Source: Promethearchaeota archaeon (GTDB lineage Archaea; Asgardarchaeota; Lokiarchaeia; Sigyniarchaeales; SOKP01). From it: DNA of 64,000 bases. The stretch spans positions 62,001 through 126,000 of the forward strand of contig JALGVJ010000004.1 in assembly GCA_029838195.1 (NCBI GenBank), given 5' to 3'. The translations under genes and the position numbers were made by a program. Positions 52,460 to 61,035 of this stretch are shown in pieces (positions within the stretch are counted from its first letter, which is position 1; each line of letters begins with the position of its first letter). The notes below the pieces were generated by a model, which saw only the letters and a program-made list of their open reading frames with translations, searched no databases and was not told where the DNA came from.

Positions 52460-53857
52460 ATGATTGAAGATAAACCAAACATTTTAATTTTTTTTCCGGA
52501 CCAGCATAGAGGAGATTGGATGCCTTATACTAGAGATGTATTTAAGCGTCTTGGAATGCAAGAATTACCTTTAAGGATGCCTAATATAAAGAAGATGATG
52601 AAAAACGGAGTATCATTTACAAATGCGATAACCTCCTCTCCTTTATGTGCTCCAGCAAGAGCATGTCTTGCCGCGGGATTGCGATATAAAAACTGTAAAG
52701 TAAAGGGAAACCATGAAAATTTTCCTATTGATCAGAAGGTTTATTATTCCATATTAAAGGAACATGAATATAGTGTCGGATCTGTTGGTAAATTAGATTT
52801 ACATAAACCATCACTTTATTGGGGTTTAAATGGGTGGATTCCAGATCTGGAAATGCTCGGTTTTACCCATGTGATCGATTGTGAAGGAAAATGGGATGCA
52901 ATATTATCTGTAATCATGGAAAATGATGATAAAGAGAAGAAAAAAAGGGTAAAACCAAAGGATTTTAAACCTAAAGGTCCCTATCTAAAATATCTTCAAG
53001 AAAATGACTTGTTAATTACCCATGTTAAAGATTTCTTAAAACGATTTGGTAAAAGAAATTTTAATACAGAACCAACACCCTTACCTGAAGATGCATATTG
53101 CGATAACTGGATTGGAAGAAAAGCGATAGAAATGCTGAGAAGATTTCCTGAAGATAAACCATGGCATCTAGTTGTCAATTTCACGGGACCTCATGATCCT
53201 TGGGACGTGACTAAAAGAATGAAGAAAGCATGGGAACATGTTTCTTTTCCAGCACCTCATGCCGGAAATGAAGAGACGGTTGATGATGAAATTAAAGTAA
53301 GGCAAAATTATGCTGCAATGTTAGAAAATATTGACCGCAATATTGGTTTGATTCTTGAGGAAGTAAAAAAAGCAGGTCAATTATCAAACACGATTGTTAT
53401 CTATACGAGTGATCACGGGGAAATGTTAGGTGATTTCAAACGATATGGCAAAACTAGACCTGAAAGAGGGTCAGTAAAAATTCCCTTGGTTATAACGGGG
53501 CCAAATATAGAAAAAGGGAAATATTCAGATGCACTTGTTGAGCTTCAAGATTTAACAAAAACGATCCTCGATTATGCGGGAGCAGAAATGAGAGAAGCAA
53601 GGGATTCACTCTCCTTTAGGAAAATCCTCGAAGGAACCGAAAAAGACCATAGGGAATGTCAAATTTCGGCTCTTGATCTTTCGGATATTGGTTCAATAAA
53701 ATGGAAGATGATATCAAATGGAAAATATAAGTTAATTATAGAAAATAGTGAAAACATTCGATTACATGATATGGAAGTGGATCCTTGGGAAGATCACAAT
53801 ATCGCAGAAAAACGTCCATCCGTTGTAGCTGAATTATTAAAAAAATTAAATTGCTAA
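52460..53857 (+). CDS. Sulfatase (formylglycine type), copy 2
   Basis: The 465 residues contain ILIFFPDQHRGD (metal-binding aspartates), SSPLCAPARACLAAG (the CxPxR formylglycine site) and TSDHGEMLGDFKRYG (late metal ligands). The fold and order are those of type I sulfatases, without a signal peptide. It differs markedly from the first sulfatase in the middle region, which suggests separate substrates rather than a recent duplication. With the GH127 enzyme nearby it could belong to degradation of sulfated, arabinose-containing glycans. The following minus-strand DNA contains a broken oxidoreductase gene. Confidence 0.9.
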   Translation: MIEDKPNILIFFPDQHRGDWMPYTRDVFKRLGMQELPLRMPNIKKMMKNGVSFTNAITSSPLCAPARACLAAGLRYKNCKVKGNHENFPIDQKVYYSILKEHEYSVGSVGKLDLHKPSLYWGLNGWIPDLEMLGFTHVIDCEGKWDAILSVIMENDDKEKKKRVKPKDFKPKGPYLKYLQENDLLITHVKDFLKRFGKRNFNTEPTPLPEDAYCDNWIGRKAIEMLRRFPEDKPWHLVVNFTGPHDPWDVTKRMKKAWEHVSFPAPHAGNEETVDDEIKVRQNYAAMLENIDRNIGLILEEVKKAGQLSNTIVIYTSDHGEMLGDFKRYGKTRPERGSVKIPLVITGPNIEKGKYSDALVELQDLTKTILDYAGAEMREARDSLSFRKILEGTEKDHRECQISALDLSDIGSIKWKMISNGKYKLIIENSENIRLHDMEVDPWEDHNIAEKRPSVVAELLKKLNC

Positions 53858-53877
53858 AATCATCAATATTTCCGAAT

Positions 53878-54250
53878 TCATTTTAACACGTTTTTAATGA
53901 GCTGTTTTAGCATTCGAGCTGTATCAATAATGATGTTGTTTAAACCTGCCCCACTTTCGCTTTGGGAGCCGATAAACCATAAATTCTTAATAGGTGTTTC
54001 ATGAGGAATTTTTGGCATGTCCTTTATCGGAGCCATCCCGCCAAATGCGTGGTGTTTTACTCGGATTATTTTCTTAAAAATCTTCTGTGGTTAAGAGGAT
54101 TTTTATTTTTACGTGCTTCCGCAAGTCGGGAATGAATTTTTCTGCTTGAATTAATAATTTTTCAGTAAATCCTTCCTTTTTTTCTTCCCAGCTCCTGCAT
54201 TCTAATTTATTCTCTATGAAAATAGAGAAGAGGATAAATTTTCAGCATTT
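53878..54250 (-). pseudogene. Remnant of a CrtI/phytoene-desaturase-like FAD oxidoreductase
   Basis: Absent from the ORF track because it is broken. The minus strand, ending at TGA 53878-53880, encodes HHAFGGMAPIKDMPKIP and TPIKNLWFIGSQSESGAGLNN, which matches the FAD-binding C-terminus of phytoene-desaturase/amine-oxidase-like enzymes. In another frame just upstream (about 54090-54250) lies SWEEKKEGFTEKLLIQAEKF and IPDLRKHVKIKILLTTEDF, the preceding part of the same family, interrupted by a stop and a frame change. The N-terminal two thirds of the gene are missing. Confidence 0.75.
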
Positions 54251-54648
54251 ATAGCAGTCTTTTAGCATTATTTTGTAAAAAAATCTCAACTATGCGTTAA
54301 TTTTAAAATTTTCATTTTAGGATATTTTATTATACCCTTTCTATTCATACTAATTCATTATGATCGTGAAACTTCTGTTTCTCGAAAAAACAAGTTTATC
54401 GGTATATTATAATCATTTATATTTAAGTAATTCTTTTACCATTATTTTTCATGATATCCTTCATGATAATTTTAAAATATTATTTCTCTTTTCTTCTACT
54501 AGAATTTTTGCCATTAATTTTTCTCAGAGAAATTGTTTATAGACTTGATGTTCTTTTCTTAAATCAATGCTTTCATTATCTAGCATTTTAGATTCTTGCG
54601 TGAAATGGATCAAGTTCCTATCCCCCAAATAAAAACCTTGCTATTTGG

Positions 54649-54670
54649 CATGATTAATTGATTAATCATG
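54649..54670. repeat. 22-nt inverted repeat, 10-bp arms
   Basis: CATGATTAAT and ATTAATCATG are exact reverse complements separated by two bases. The symmetry suits a dimeric DNA-binding protein. It lies about 240 bases before the histone start. Confidence 0.5.
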
Positions 54671-54811
54671 GGACATGGGATTCACTATTAAAAAAAAATA
54701 TATTTTCTAATAAATAGGTTTTTTGTCGAATAGAATTGAGTAAAATTTTTCATCCGGTACCCGCTATCAACCATCACATTTAAATAGGAAAAAAACCAAT
54801 ATTTAACTAAG

Positions 54812-54848
54812 TACCTTAAATTTATAGGACATTTCAAAATTTAAGGTA
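54812..54848. promoter_or_regulatory. 12-bp inverted repeat in the histone upstream region
   Basis: TACCTTAAATTT (54812-54823) and AAATTTAAGGTA (54837-54848) are perfect reverse complements separated by 13 bases. The right arm ends 60 bases before the histone ATG, so the element overlaps the promoter or the leader. It may be an operator or an RNA hairpin. Confidence 0.5.
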
Positions 54849-54908
54849 TCGCATAAATAAGCAATTAGAATAAAAATATTAAATAAAAAAGTGGAGGAAT
54901 AAAAAATC

Positions 54909-55115
54909 ATGCCAGCTTTTGCATGGTCGCCCCTACGTGCTTTAATGAAAAAAGCAGGGGCAGAAATCGTAAGTCGTGCTGCTGTAGACAAATTAATGGA
55001 TTACTTAGAAGAATATGCTAAAGAATTAACCGCATGTGCTCTTGACATTGCCAAGCATTCCGGAAGAAAGAAAATTACAGCGGATGACATGAAATTAGCC
55101 ATTAAAATGGTCTAA
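54909..55115 (+). CDS. Archaeal histone
   Basis: A 68-residue protein made of a single histone fold with no tails: short helix (SPLRALMKKAG), long central helix (VSRAAVDKLMDYLEEYAKELTACALDIAKHSG), the RKKITADDMKLAIK loop and final helix. This is the standard size of tail-less archaeal histones, which wrap DNA as dimers and multimers. GTGGAGGAATAA precedes the ATG, and a long T tract follows the gene. It lies between the oxidoreductase remnant and the GH127 gene, away from other core genes. Confidence 0.96.
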   Translation: MPAFAWSPLRALMKKAGAEIVSRAAVDKLMDYLEEYAKELTACALDIAKHSGRKKITADDMKLAIKMV

Positions 55116-55153
55116 ATTTAAAAACAATTAATTAGCACGACCAAATACTTAAA

Positions 55154-55179
55154 ATTTTATTTTATTTTTTTTTTTTTTT
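55154..55179 (+). terminator. Poly-T transcription terminator after the histone gene
   Basis: TTTTATTTTATT followed by a run of 15 T residues, about 40-65 bases beyond the histone stop codon. Oligo-T tracts on the coding strand without a hairpin are the usual intrinsic archaeal terminators. Confidence 0.7.
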
Positions 55180-55229
55180 CTTGATATAATCCATCTTATA
55201 ATTAAAGGAAAAAATTTTAGTGATTAGAA

Positions 55230-55245
55230 GCGAACTATAGTTCGC
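55230..55245. promoter_or_regulatory. 16-nt perfect palindrome upstream of GH127
   Basis: GCGAACTATAGTTCGC is fully self-complementary and GC-richer than the surrounding DNA; AAGGAATTTTTTTTA follows. It lies about 200 bases before the GH127 start. It may be an operator for the glycosidase gene or, with the T run, a back-up terminator for the histone message. Confidence 0.5.
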
Positions 55246-55447
55246 AAGGAATTTTTTTTATTTTAATATTTTTCAAATTTATCTATTTTCTTGTTGTCAA
55301 TCTGATTAAATACCATTAGATTTTAGAGGGGGTTATAAATCTTACCTTGTATTCATGAAAGATTGTTATTTACATTTTAGTATGAAAAAGTGTAAAAAGT
55401 AAGGGAGAAATCAAAAACGATAAAATGAAAGAAGAATTTTAAAAAAT

Positions 55448-57433
55448 ATGGATGGAGACCCTCAGAGAAGGCCTTTTACCAAATTATATTCGATCCCTTT
55501 CCATGAAGTAGAGATCACGGATGAGTTTTGGTCGAAGAAGCAAGAGATTAATGCAACAATTTCCCTGTATAAAATGTATGGAGAACTTGAGAAACACCAT
55601 CACGTGGATAATTTTAGAGTGGCGGCGGGTGTAAAGAAAGGGATTCAAATGGGAGATTTTTATTACGATTCGGATCTTTATAAGTGGTTAGAAGGGGCTT
55701 GTTATTTTTTAAAATTAAAAAAAAATTATGATTTAGAGCGAATAATTAGAGAAATTGTCGAGCTAATTAAGAAAGCACAATTAAAAGATGGATATATAAA
55801 TACGTTTTTTTCAACTAAATTTATTGAGAAGAGATTTACTAATTTTATGGTTTTTCATGAATTATACTGTGCGGGTCATCTTTTTGAAGCTGCCGTGGCA
55901 CATCATGAGACTTTTAAAAATTCAGAATTATTAGAAGTAGCTAAGCGATTTGCAAATCTATTGGTAAATTTGTTTTTAGAAGGTCAGATAGTGGATACCG
56001 CCGGACATCCTGAAATAGAATTAGCATTAATGAGATTAAATGAGATTACCGGAATAAAAGAATATGTGGAACTAACACGGAATTTAATTGAATTAAGGGG
56101 AAATTTACCGAGGTATAAGACGTATGTTTTAAGAAATTTAATCCACTTGATAAGAACATTAAATGCAGCGGAAAAAATCAAGAAAGAATACATGAAAGAA
56201 GCAGGCATTTTAGAATTACCGAAAGAGGAAGTTTCGGAATTTATTGCCGGTTTAAATATGTCTGATGGAGTACAATTTTTATTAGAAAATTTAAATGGTA
56301 AGTATTATCAATTAGATAAACCAATAAGAGAGGTTTGGGAGCCAGTAGGACATTGCGTTCGAGCTTTATATCTTTATTGCGGTGTGTTAGATTTATATTG
56401 CCTGATAGGAGATGAATCATTATTAACAGCCATGGAAAGAACGTGGTTAAAGATGGTGAAGGCTCGAATGTACGTAACCGGGGGTGTAGGGAATACGAGA
56501 GGTACAGAAGGATTCTTAAATGATTTTAATTTAAAAAATGAGGATTCATATTCAGAAACTTGTGCTACCATTGCTAATTTCTTCTGGAATTGGCGTTTAT
56601 TAAATGTAACGGGAAAAAGCAAGCACGCAGATTTAATGGAGAAGCTCATGTATAATGCTATATTAGTAGGGCAATCCTTAGATGGAAAAAAATATTTTTA
56701 TTCTAATCCGATGCTTTCAAAGGGAAAGGATGAGCGCAAGGAATGGTTCAAGTGTGCTTGTTGTCCAACAAATTTCATACGATTCATTCCAACTATTGGT
56801 CAATATATTTATGGTTTTAATGAAAGGGGTATATGGGTCCATCAATATATTAGCAGTAAAACTACCTTGAAACTTCCATCGGGGCAAGAAATTTCTCTAA
56901 CTCAAAAAAGTGGGTTTCCATGGAAAGGAAATGTGGAGCTCCAATTAGAATCGGATAAAGATGGAAGATATTCTCTTTTTCTACGTATTCCAGAATGGGC
57001 TCAATCCACGAAACTTAGTTTAAATGATGAGCCTTATCAAGGAAATGTTCAATCAGGCAGGTATCTTCAAATTATAAAAAGTTGGAACAAGGAAGAGAAG
57101 ATTAACTTGAATTTTAAGATGGCCCCTTATCTTATTAAAAGTGATCCTCGAATAAAATCAAATAGAAATAAAATAGTAATAGCATGTGGACCATTAATTT
57201 ATTGCATGGAACAAGTTGATAATAAAGATTTTGACATCTTTCAATGTAAGATTTCAAAGCAACCGAATTTAGTTGTAAAAAAGAAACCCGACCTTTTAGA
57301 AGGGATACATGTAATTCAAGGTGAAACATCGAAGGGTAAAATTTTTACGGCAATTCCTTATTATGCCTGGTGCAATCGTGGTCCGACGGCCATGCAAGTG
57401 TGGTTACCAATCGAGACAATTGAACGAGAGTGA
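55448..57433 (+). CDS. Glycoside hydrolase family 127 protein (beta-L-arabinofuranosidase-like)
   Basis: A predicted glycosidase of the GH127 family, first defined by a bifidobacterial beta-L-arabinofuranosidase. The 661 residues start with an N-terminal strand region (VEITDEFWSKKQEIN), followed by an alpha/alpha barrel with HHVDNFRVAAG and YVTGGVGNTRGTEGF. The zinc-binding catalytic set is complete: ETCATIANF (Glu370, Cys372) and CACCPTNF (Cys438, Cys439), matching the Glu/Cys/Cys/Cys arrangement of the type enzyme. A C-terminal beta domain follows. No signal peptide is seen, implying a cytoplasmic enzyme. The family is mainly bacterial, so acquisition by transfer is likely. Substrate is unproved. 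Confidence 0.9.
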   Translation: MDGDPQRRPFTKLYSIPFHEVEITDEFWSKKQEINATISLYKMYGELEKHHHVDNFRVAAGVKKGIQMGDFYYDSDLYKWLEGACYFLKLKKNYDLERIIREIVELIKKAQLKDGYINTFFSTKFIEKRFTNFMVFHELYCAGHLFEAAVAHHETFKNSELLEVAKRFANLLVNLFLEGQIVDTAGHPEIELALMRLNEITGIKEYVELTRNLIELRGNLPRYKTYVLRNLIHLIRTLNAAEKIKKEYMKEAGILELPKEEVSEFIAGLNMSDGVQFLLENLNGKYYQLDKPIREVWEPVGHCVRALYLYCGVLDLYCLIGDESLLTAMERTWLKMVKARMYVTGGVGNTRGTEGFLNDFNLKNEDSYSETCATIANFFWNWRLLNVTGKSKHADLMEKLMYNAILVGQSLDGKKYFYSNPMLSKGKDERKEWFKCACCPTNFIRFIPTIGQYIYGFNERGIWVHQYISSKTTLKLPSGQEISLTQKSGFPWKGNVELQLESDKDGRYSLFLRIPEWAQSTKLSLNDEPYQGNVQSGRYLQIIKSWNKEEKINLNFKMAPYLIKSDPRIKSNRNKIVIACGPLIYCMEQVDNKDFDIFQCKISKQPNLVVKKKPDLLEGIHVIQGETSKGKIFTAIPYYAWCNRGPTAMQVWLPIETIERE

Positions 57434-57505
57434 GAATATTTAATATTCAATAATAAGAAAAAAGGTTTTTTTAGCATTTTTCGATTATTTCTTTTAAAAT
57501 TTATA

Positions 57506-58786
57506 TTACTGAGAAGAAGTTCTCTTTTTAATGAATTCTTTGAATCTACACATCCTATCTAAGGCCTTGGCTGTTAAATCAATGGATTCAAAAATGGGAA
57601 TTCCATGCTTGAAGAGTTCTTGCTTGAATTTTAATTTCTCTTTGTAATCATCCACGTTATCTATCACTTTATTCGTTAATCCACTCCCTCCTAAATCTAA
57701 AGGATTGCGAATGATCGTGTTGACCGAAGGTAAGAACTTGTTAAATTCACGCGCCGTTTCCGTTGTCAATTTTGGTACTTTTAAATTGTAAAATTCCATT
57801 TGCTCGGTTAATTCAATGGAAGAGCCTCCTCCTACTGCCACAATTCCCAAATTGCGATCAACTAATTCTATATCCAAATAATTAAAAGCCATTGCTAAGG
57901 TGACTAATTCAAAAGAATCTTGTACTAAATTTGCCCCCGTTTGACTCGCTATCGCCTTCCAAATCCTTGTAGAACCCGCCATCCCTCCTGTATGTGAAAA
58001 AATAGCTTCTCTCGCAGATTCTCCGCTTCCAACCTTCCAAAGAATTACGGGTTTTTTATTCAAAGATAATTCTTTTACAACATGTAGAAATTCTCTCCCG
58101 GTTTTTTGACTCTTAATGTTTTCCAAGTAAATTCCAATGACTTTAGTTTCTTGATCCTTCAAGAAATATTTTAAAAAATCCACGACATTTAAATCAATTT
58201 GATTTCCGATAGAAATTAGCTTGCTCACGTTCGTTCCGTAGGTATATGTCGCCATGTTAGAAATGTTTATAGAGAGTCCACCCGATTGACTGATTACTCC
58301 AAAATTACCGGACTCCGTGGTATGCCATCGACTCACGGCTAACTTTGATTTTGGATTATAAATTCCAAGACAATTGGGGCCAATTATCCTCATATTGTAT
58401 TTTCGAGCAATTTCCAGTAATTTTTTTTCCAAATCCTTGTTCCCTATTTCAGAAAAGCCCGAGGAAAAAATAGTTACAAAAGGAACACCTTTTTTACCCA
58501 CTTCTTCTAATAATTGCGGACATATGGGAGCAGGTACCGCCATGATCACGTAATCGATGGGTTCATTTTCAGGAATTTCTAAAATGGAGCCGTGGACCTG
58601 CAACCCTTCTAAAATTTGTCCTTTCAAGCGCGGATTAAATAAATAGAGGGGTCTATCAAAGCCAATGGACTTTAAACATCGTAAAAAATATCCTCCTCCA
58701 TATGGTTTATTATTTGCTCCAATTATCGCAACAGCTCTTGGATTAAATAATCGTTCAAAATCAATTTGTTCAAAATCAGCTGGCAT
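57506..58786 (-). CDS. ADP-forming acyl-CoA synthetase alpha-like protein with intact CoA-binding turn
   Basis: Alpha subunits of this family bind acyl-CoA and carry a phosphohistidine in ATP-yielding thioester cleavage. The 426 residues show AIIGANNKPYGGGYF, the glycine-rich CoA turn, then IIGPNCLGIYNP, VISQSGGLS and SHTGGMAGS with His265. The last domain (LGIVAVGGGSSIELTE, NPLDLGGSG) is shorter than usual. It lacks the ATP-grasp beta part, which must come from elsewhere. Compared with the two tandem copies at 47-50 kb it keeps the nucleotide/CoA turn. Convergent with GH127. Confidence 0.85.
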   Translation of the reverse strand: MPADFEQIDFERLFNPRAVAIIGANNKPYGGGYFLRCLKSIGFDRPLYLFNPRLKGQILEGLQVHGSILEIPENEPIDYVIMAVPAPICPQLLEEVGKKGVPFVTIFSSGFSEIGNKDLEKKLLEIARKYNMRIIGPNCLGIYNPKSKLAVSRWHTTESGNFGVISQSGGLSINISNMATYTYGTNVSKLISIGNQIDLNVVDFLKYFLKDQETKVIGIYLENIKSQKTGREFLHVVKELSLNKKPVILWKVGSGESAREAIFSHTGGMAGSTRIWKAIASQTGANLVQDSFELVTLAMAFNYLDIELVDRNLGIVAVGGGSSIELTEQMEFYNLKVPKLTTETAREFNKFLPSVNTIIRNPLDLGGSGLTNKVIDNVDDYKEKLKFKQELFKHGIPIFESIDLTAKALDRMCRFKEFIKKRTSSQ

Positions 58787-58885
58787 GATGAGAAAAATGA
58801 AGTTATAAGTAATTATGGAAGATAATTATTAATGTAATAATAATTTAATTCTAAGGAACTGCGAAAATACGCGCAGATATTATTG

Positions 58886-59470
58886 CTATTTTAAGACATA
58901 TTTCGCAAATAAGCATTGAGTCATTATATTAAAAGCTTTCTCAACATTCTCTCCAGTTTTTGAGCTTAATTCAATGTAATGCTTCAAATTATATTTTAAT
59001 GCCGTTAATTCCCCTTCTTTTTGTGAGACTGCTCGAAATTCATCTAAATCAAGCTTTGATCCAATTAAAATAATGGGAATATCTCCAGCGACTTCTCGGA
59101 CTATACTTGTCCAATCCGGGAGATGGGAAATTGTGAGGGCATTAGTAATATCAAAGAGGAAAAAAGCACCATTTGCGCCCTTGCAATATTGAGATAATAA
59201 ATATCTGAATCGAATTTCTCCACCAAAATCCCAGATTTGGAGTTTTACTTTTTTACCATTAAATTCCGTTATTTTGGAATAAAAATCCACGCCAATAGTG
59301 AGTCTAAGATCTTCAAGGAAATATCCTGAAACATATCTTACAGTGAGCGAGGTTTTTCCTACAGAGGCATCGCCCAACATTAATATTTTAAAAGTATAAT
59401 CGTACTCTGGAGTCATGAATGGATTTAAATTGGAATTTGGTTTTAGAATTTGTATTTTATTAACGTTCAA
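58886..59470 (-). CDS. Ras/Rab-like small GTPase with altered G3 and G4 motifs
   Basis: A Ras-superfamily GTPase. P-loop GDASVGKT (residues 33-40), switch I threonine in LTIGVDF (Thr58), then WDFGGEIRF where the catalytic glutamine position (Ras Gln61) is Glu85, and the base-specificity motif is SKLD (138-141) rather than NKxD. SSKTGEN forms the G5 loop. No C-terminal cysteine for prenylation. The inner ATG at 59416 (MTPEYDYTFK) is a reasonable alternative start, because the first 18 residues are not part of the fold. Asgard genomes are rich in such proteins. It follows the acyl-CoA-synthetase-like gene by 100 bp on the same strand. Confidence 0.88.
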   Translation of the reverse strand: MNVNKIQILKPNSNLNPFMTPEYDYTFKILMLGDASVGKTSLTVRYVSGYFLEDLRLTIGVDFYSKITEFNGKKVKLQIWDFGGEIRFRYLLSQYCKGANGAFFLFDITNALTISHLPDWTSIVREVAGDIPIILIGSKLDLDEFRAVSQKEGELTALKYNLKHYIELSSKTGENVEKAFNIMTQCLFAKYVLK

Positions 59471-59709
59471 ATAGATATCCTAGTAAAGAAAAACAAGTCA
59501 TGTTAATTTAAAATTAATTGAAGATATATTTAATATTAATTATATTTTTAGAAATTCTCTAAGAATATTATTTTGTTTATTATAATAACCTAAAAAACTT
59601 ATTAATATTTTTACCCTTAGAAGGATAGAGTTTTCTTTTAAGGAATAAAAAATCAAAAAATCAAGGATCTCTTGGTTTTTAATTTTTAAGATTTTTATTA
59701 GGAATCAAG

Positions 59710-60969
59710 ATGACCCTTGACAGCAAAAAAATTGAGGCAATTGAAAATTTAGAAACTGAACAAATTCCTTTTGGCTTAACCAAAGAACAGATATTTTCTA
59801 ATAATTTAAAATTAATTGCTAATAAATTAATTAATCTTGAGCATCATAAAATACAATTTTCTGAATTATTATTAAAAAATTTAGATAAATTAGATTTTTC
59901 AGATTTCGTGGATGATCCTTATTTTCTTATCAAGGAAAAAAGAATCAAAACGCGCGTGGAAGCTTCCAACATTTATGGATTGAATTATGCCTGCGTGGAT
60001 GGAAGTTCAGTTCTGAAAAATTTTATGAATATCGATTTCTCTTTTTTGAAAGCTATCGTTGTCAAATATTATTTCAAGGATAATTTTAATGCCGACATCA
60101 GCTATTTTCCAGATTTAAATGGATTTAATAACTATGCCATCGAGGGCAATTATTTAAACACTGAAGAGCAAGTGATGGATGCTAAAGTCTCCTTGGATTT
60201 GAGATTCATGGAATTAAATCTACTCAATGAATTGCTTACCAGAGAATCAGATATAGATTTAATCATTATTGATGGTTCGATCTTAATTACTCCCATCAAT
60301 CTAATATTTTCTAAAAATTACGAAATTTCCCAGACATACGATAAATTATTACAAGAATACCAAAAATTATATTATAATTGTAAGGAAAATCGAGTTCTTT
60401 TAGTTGGGGTCATCAAGGATACTAAAACGAGTGCATTAACCAATGAACTTAGAGAAGCAATAAATTTATTGAAACCAAACACCATAAATCTCCAACATTT
60501 TCTTACTTCTAATTATCGCATACTCATGGATTATTTCACGGATCTTGATTTGTTTAATCGAGTATTAGAAAAAGGAGAGAGGAGTTGCGTTTTTAAAATA
60601 AAACGTGAAATCGATAAAATTAGGGATGATGGCATTAAAAAAGAGATTCCCTATTATTTTCCCTTAGATTTTCATGCTTTTTATCTCAAATCTGTTCGCC
60701 ATGATTTTCCCATTCGAATTGAATTTTTCTTGGAAAAAGGGAGCTCTCGAAATGATGTCATTTCTAAAGCAAATTTAATTGCTTCCTTGCTCCTTCCAAT
60801 ATCGAGCTGTAATGAAAATTATGCGCTTCCCATACCTCAGATTGAAGCTCATAAAAGAGCTACTTTTAAACCATCAGAAATTGATTTTCTTTTTAATAAC
60901 CTTGTTAGATCCTTACATAAACATGGTCTACAATTGGTGGAAAAAAGAAGAAACAGAAGACCTTTTTAA
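59710..60969 (+). CDS. nurA: NurA 5'-3' nuclease
   Basis: The nuclease partner of the HerA helicase in archaeal DNA end resection. The 419 residues carry the NurA landmarks: NYACVDGSSVL (first catalytic aspartate), LIIIDGSILI (second acidic strand), LLVGVIKDTKTSAL, a YFPLDFHAFYLK region and the terminal PIPQIEAHKRATFK. Length is within the family range. HerA, Mre11 and Rad50, which often adjoin nurA, are not in the window; the gene stands alone between two minus-strand clusters. A purine-rich TTAGGAATCAAG precedes the ATG. Confidence 0.88.
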   Translation: MTLDSKKIEAIENLETEQIPFGLTKEQIFSNNLKLIANKLINLEHHKIQFSELLLKNLDKLDFSDFVDDPYFLIKEKRIKTRVEASNIYGLNYACVDGSSVLKNFMNIDFSFLKAIVVKYYFKDNFNADISYFPDLNGFNNYAIEGNYLNTEEQVMDAKVSLDLRFMELNLLNELLTRESDIDLIIIDGSILITPINLIFSKNYEISQTYDKLLQEYQKLYYNCKENRVLLVGVIKDTKTSALTNELREAINLLKPNTINLQHFLTSNYRILMDYFTDLDLFNRVLEKGERSCVFKIKREIDKIRDDGIKKEIPYYFPLDFHAFYLKSVRHDFPIRIEFFLEKGSSRNDVISKANLIASLLLPISSCNENYALPIPQIEAHKRATFKPSEIDFLFNNLVRSLHKHGLQLVEKRRNRRPF

Positions 60970-61035
60970 CTGGATTAAAGAGAATTAATTTGAATAAAAA
61001 GCGAAGGTTCCATATTAACTACTACCTCTAACGTT

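Larger units (their letters stand above)
54251..54908. other. AT-rich intergenic DNA upstream of the histone gene
   Basis: No gene was recognised; the ORF-track entries here lack any family character. It holds two inverted repeats, described separately: CATGATTAAT-TG-ATTAATCATG at 54649-54670 and TACCTTAAATTT...AAATTTAAGGTA at 54812-54848. A purine-rich GTGGAGGAATAA ribosome-binding site precedes the histone ATG. Confidence 0.45.
55116..55447. other. Intergenic region between histone and GH127
   Basis: 332 bases without an ORF. It contains the poly-T terminator and the GCGAACTATAGTTCGC palindrome reported separately. A promoter for GH127 is expected in the last 100 bases but no clear TATA box could be chosen. 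Confidence 0.45.

Noticed and set aside
54360-54542. 60-codon plus-strand ORF upstream of the histone gene
   Set aside because: Low-complexity, Phe/Leu-rich translation of AT-rich DNA, no ribosome-binding site and no family character.
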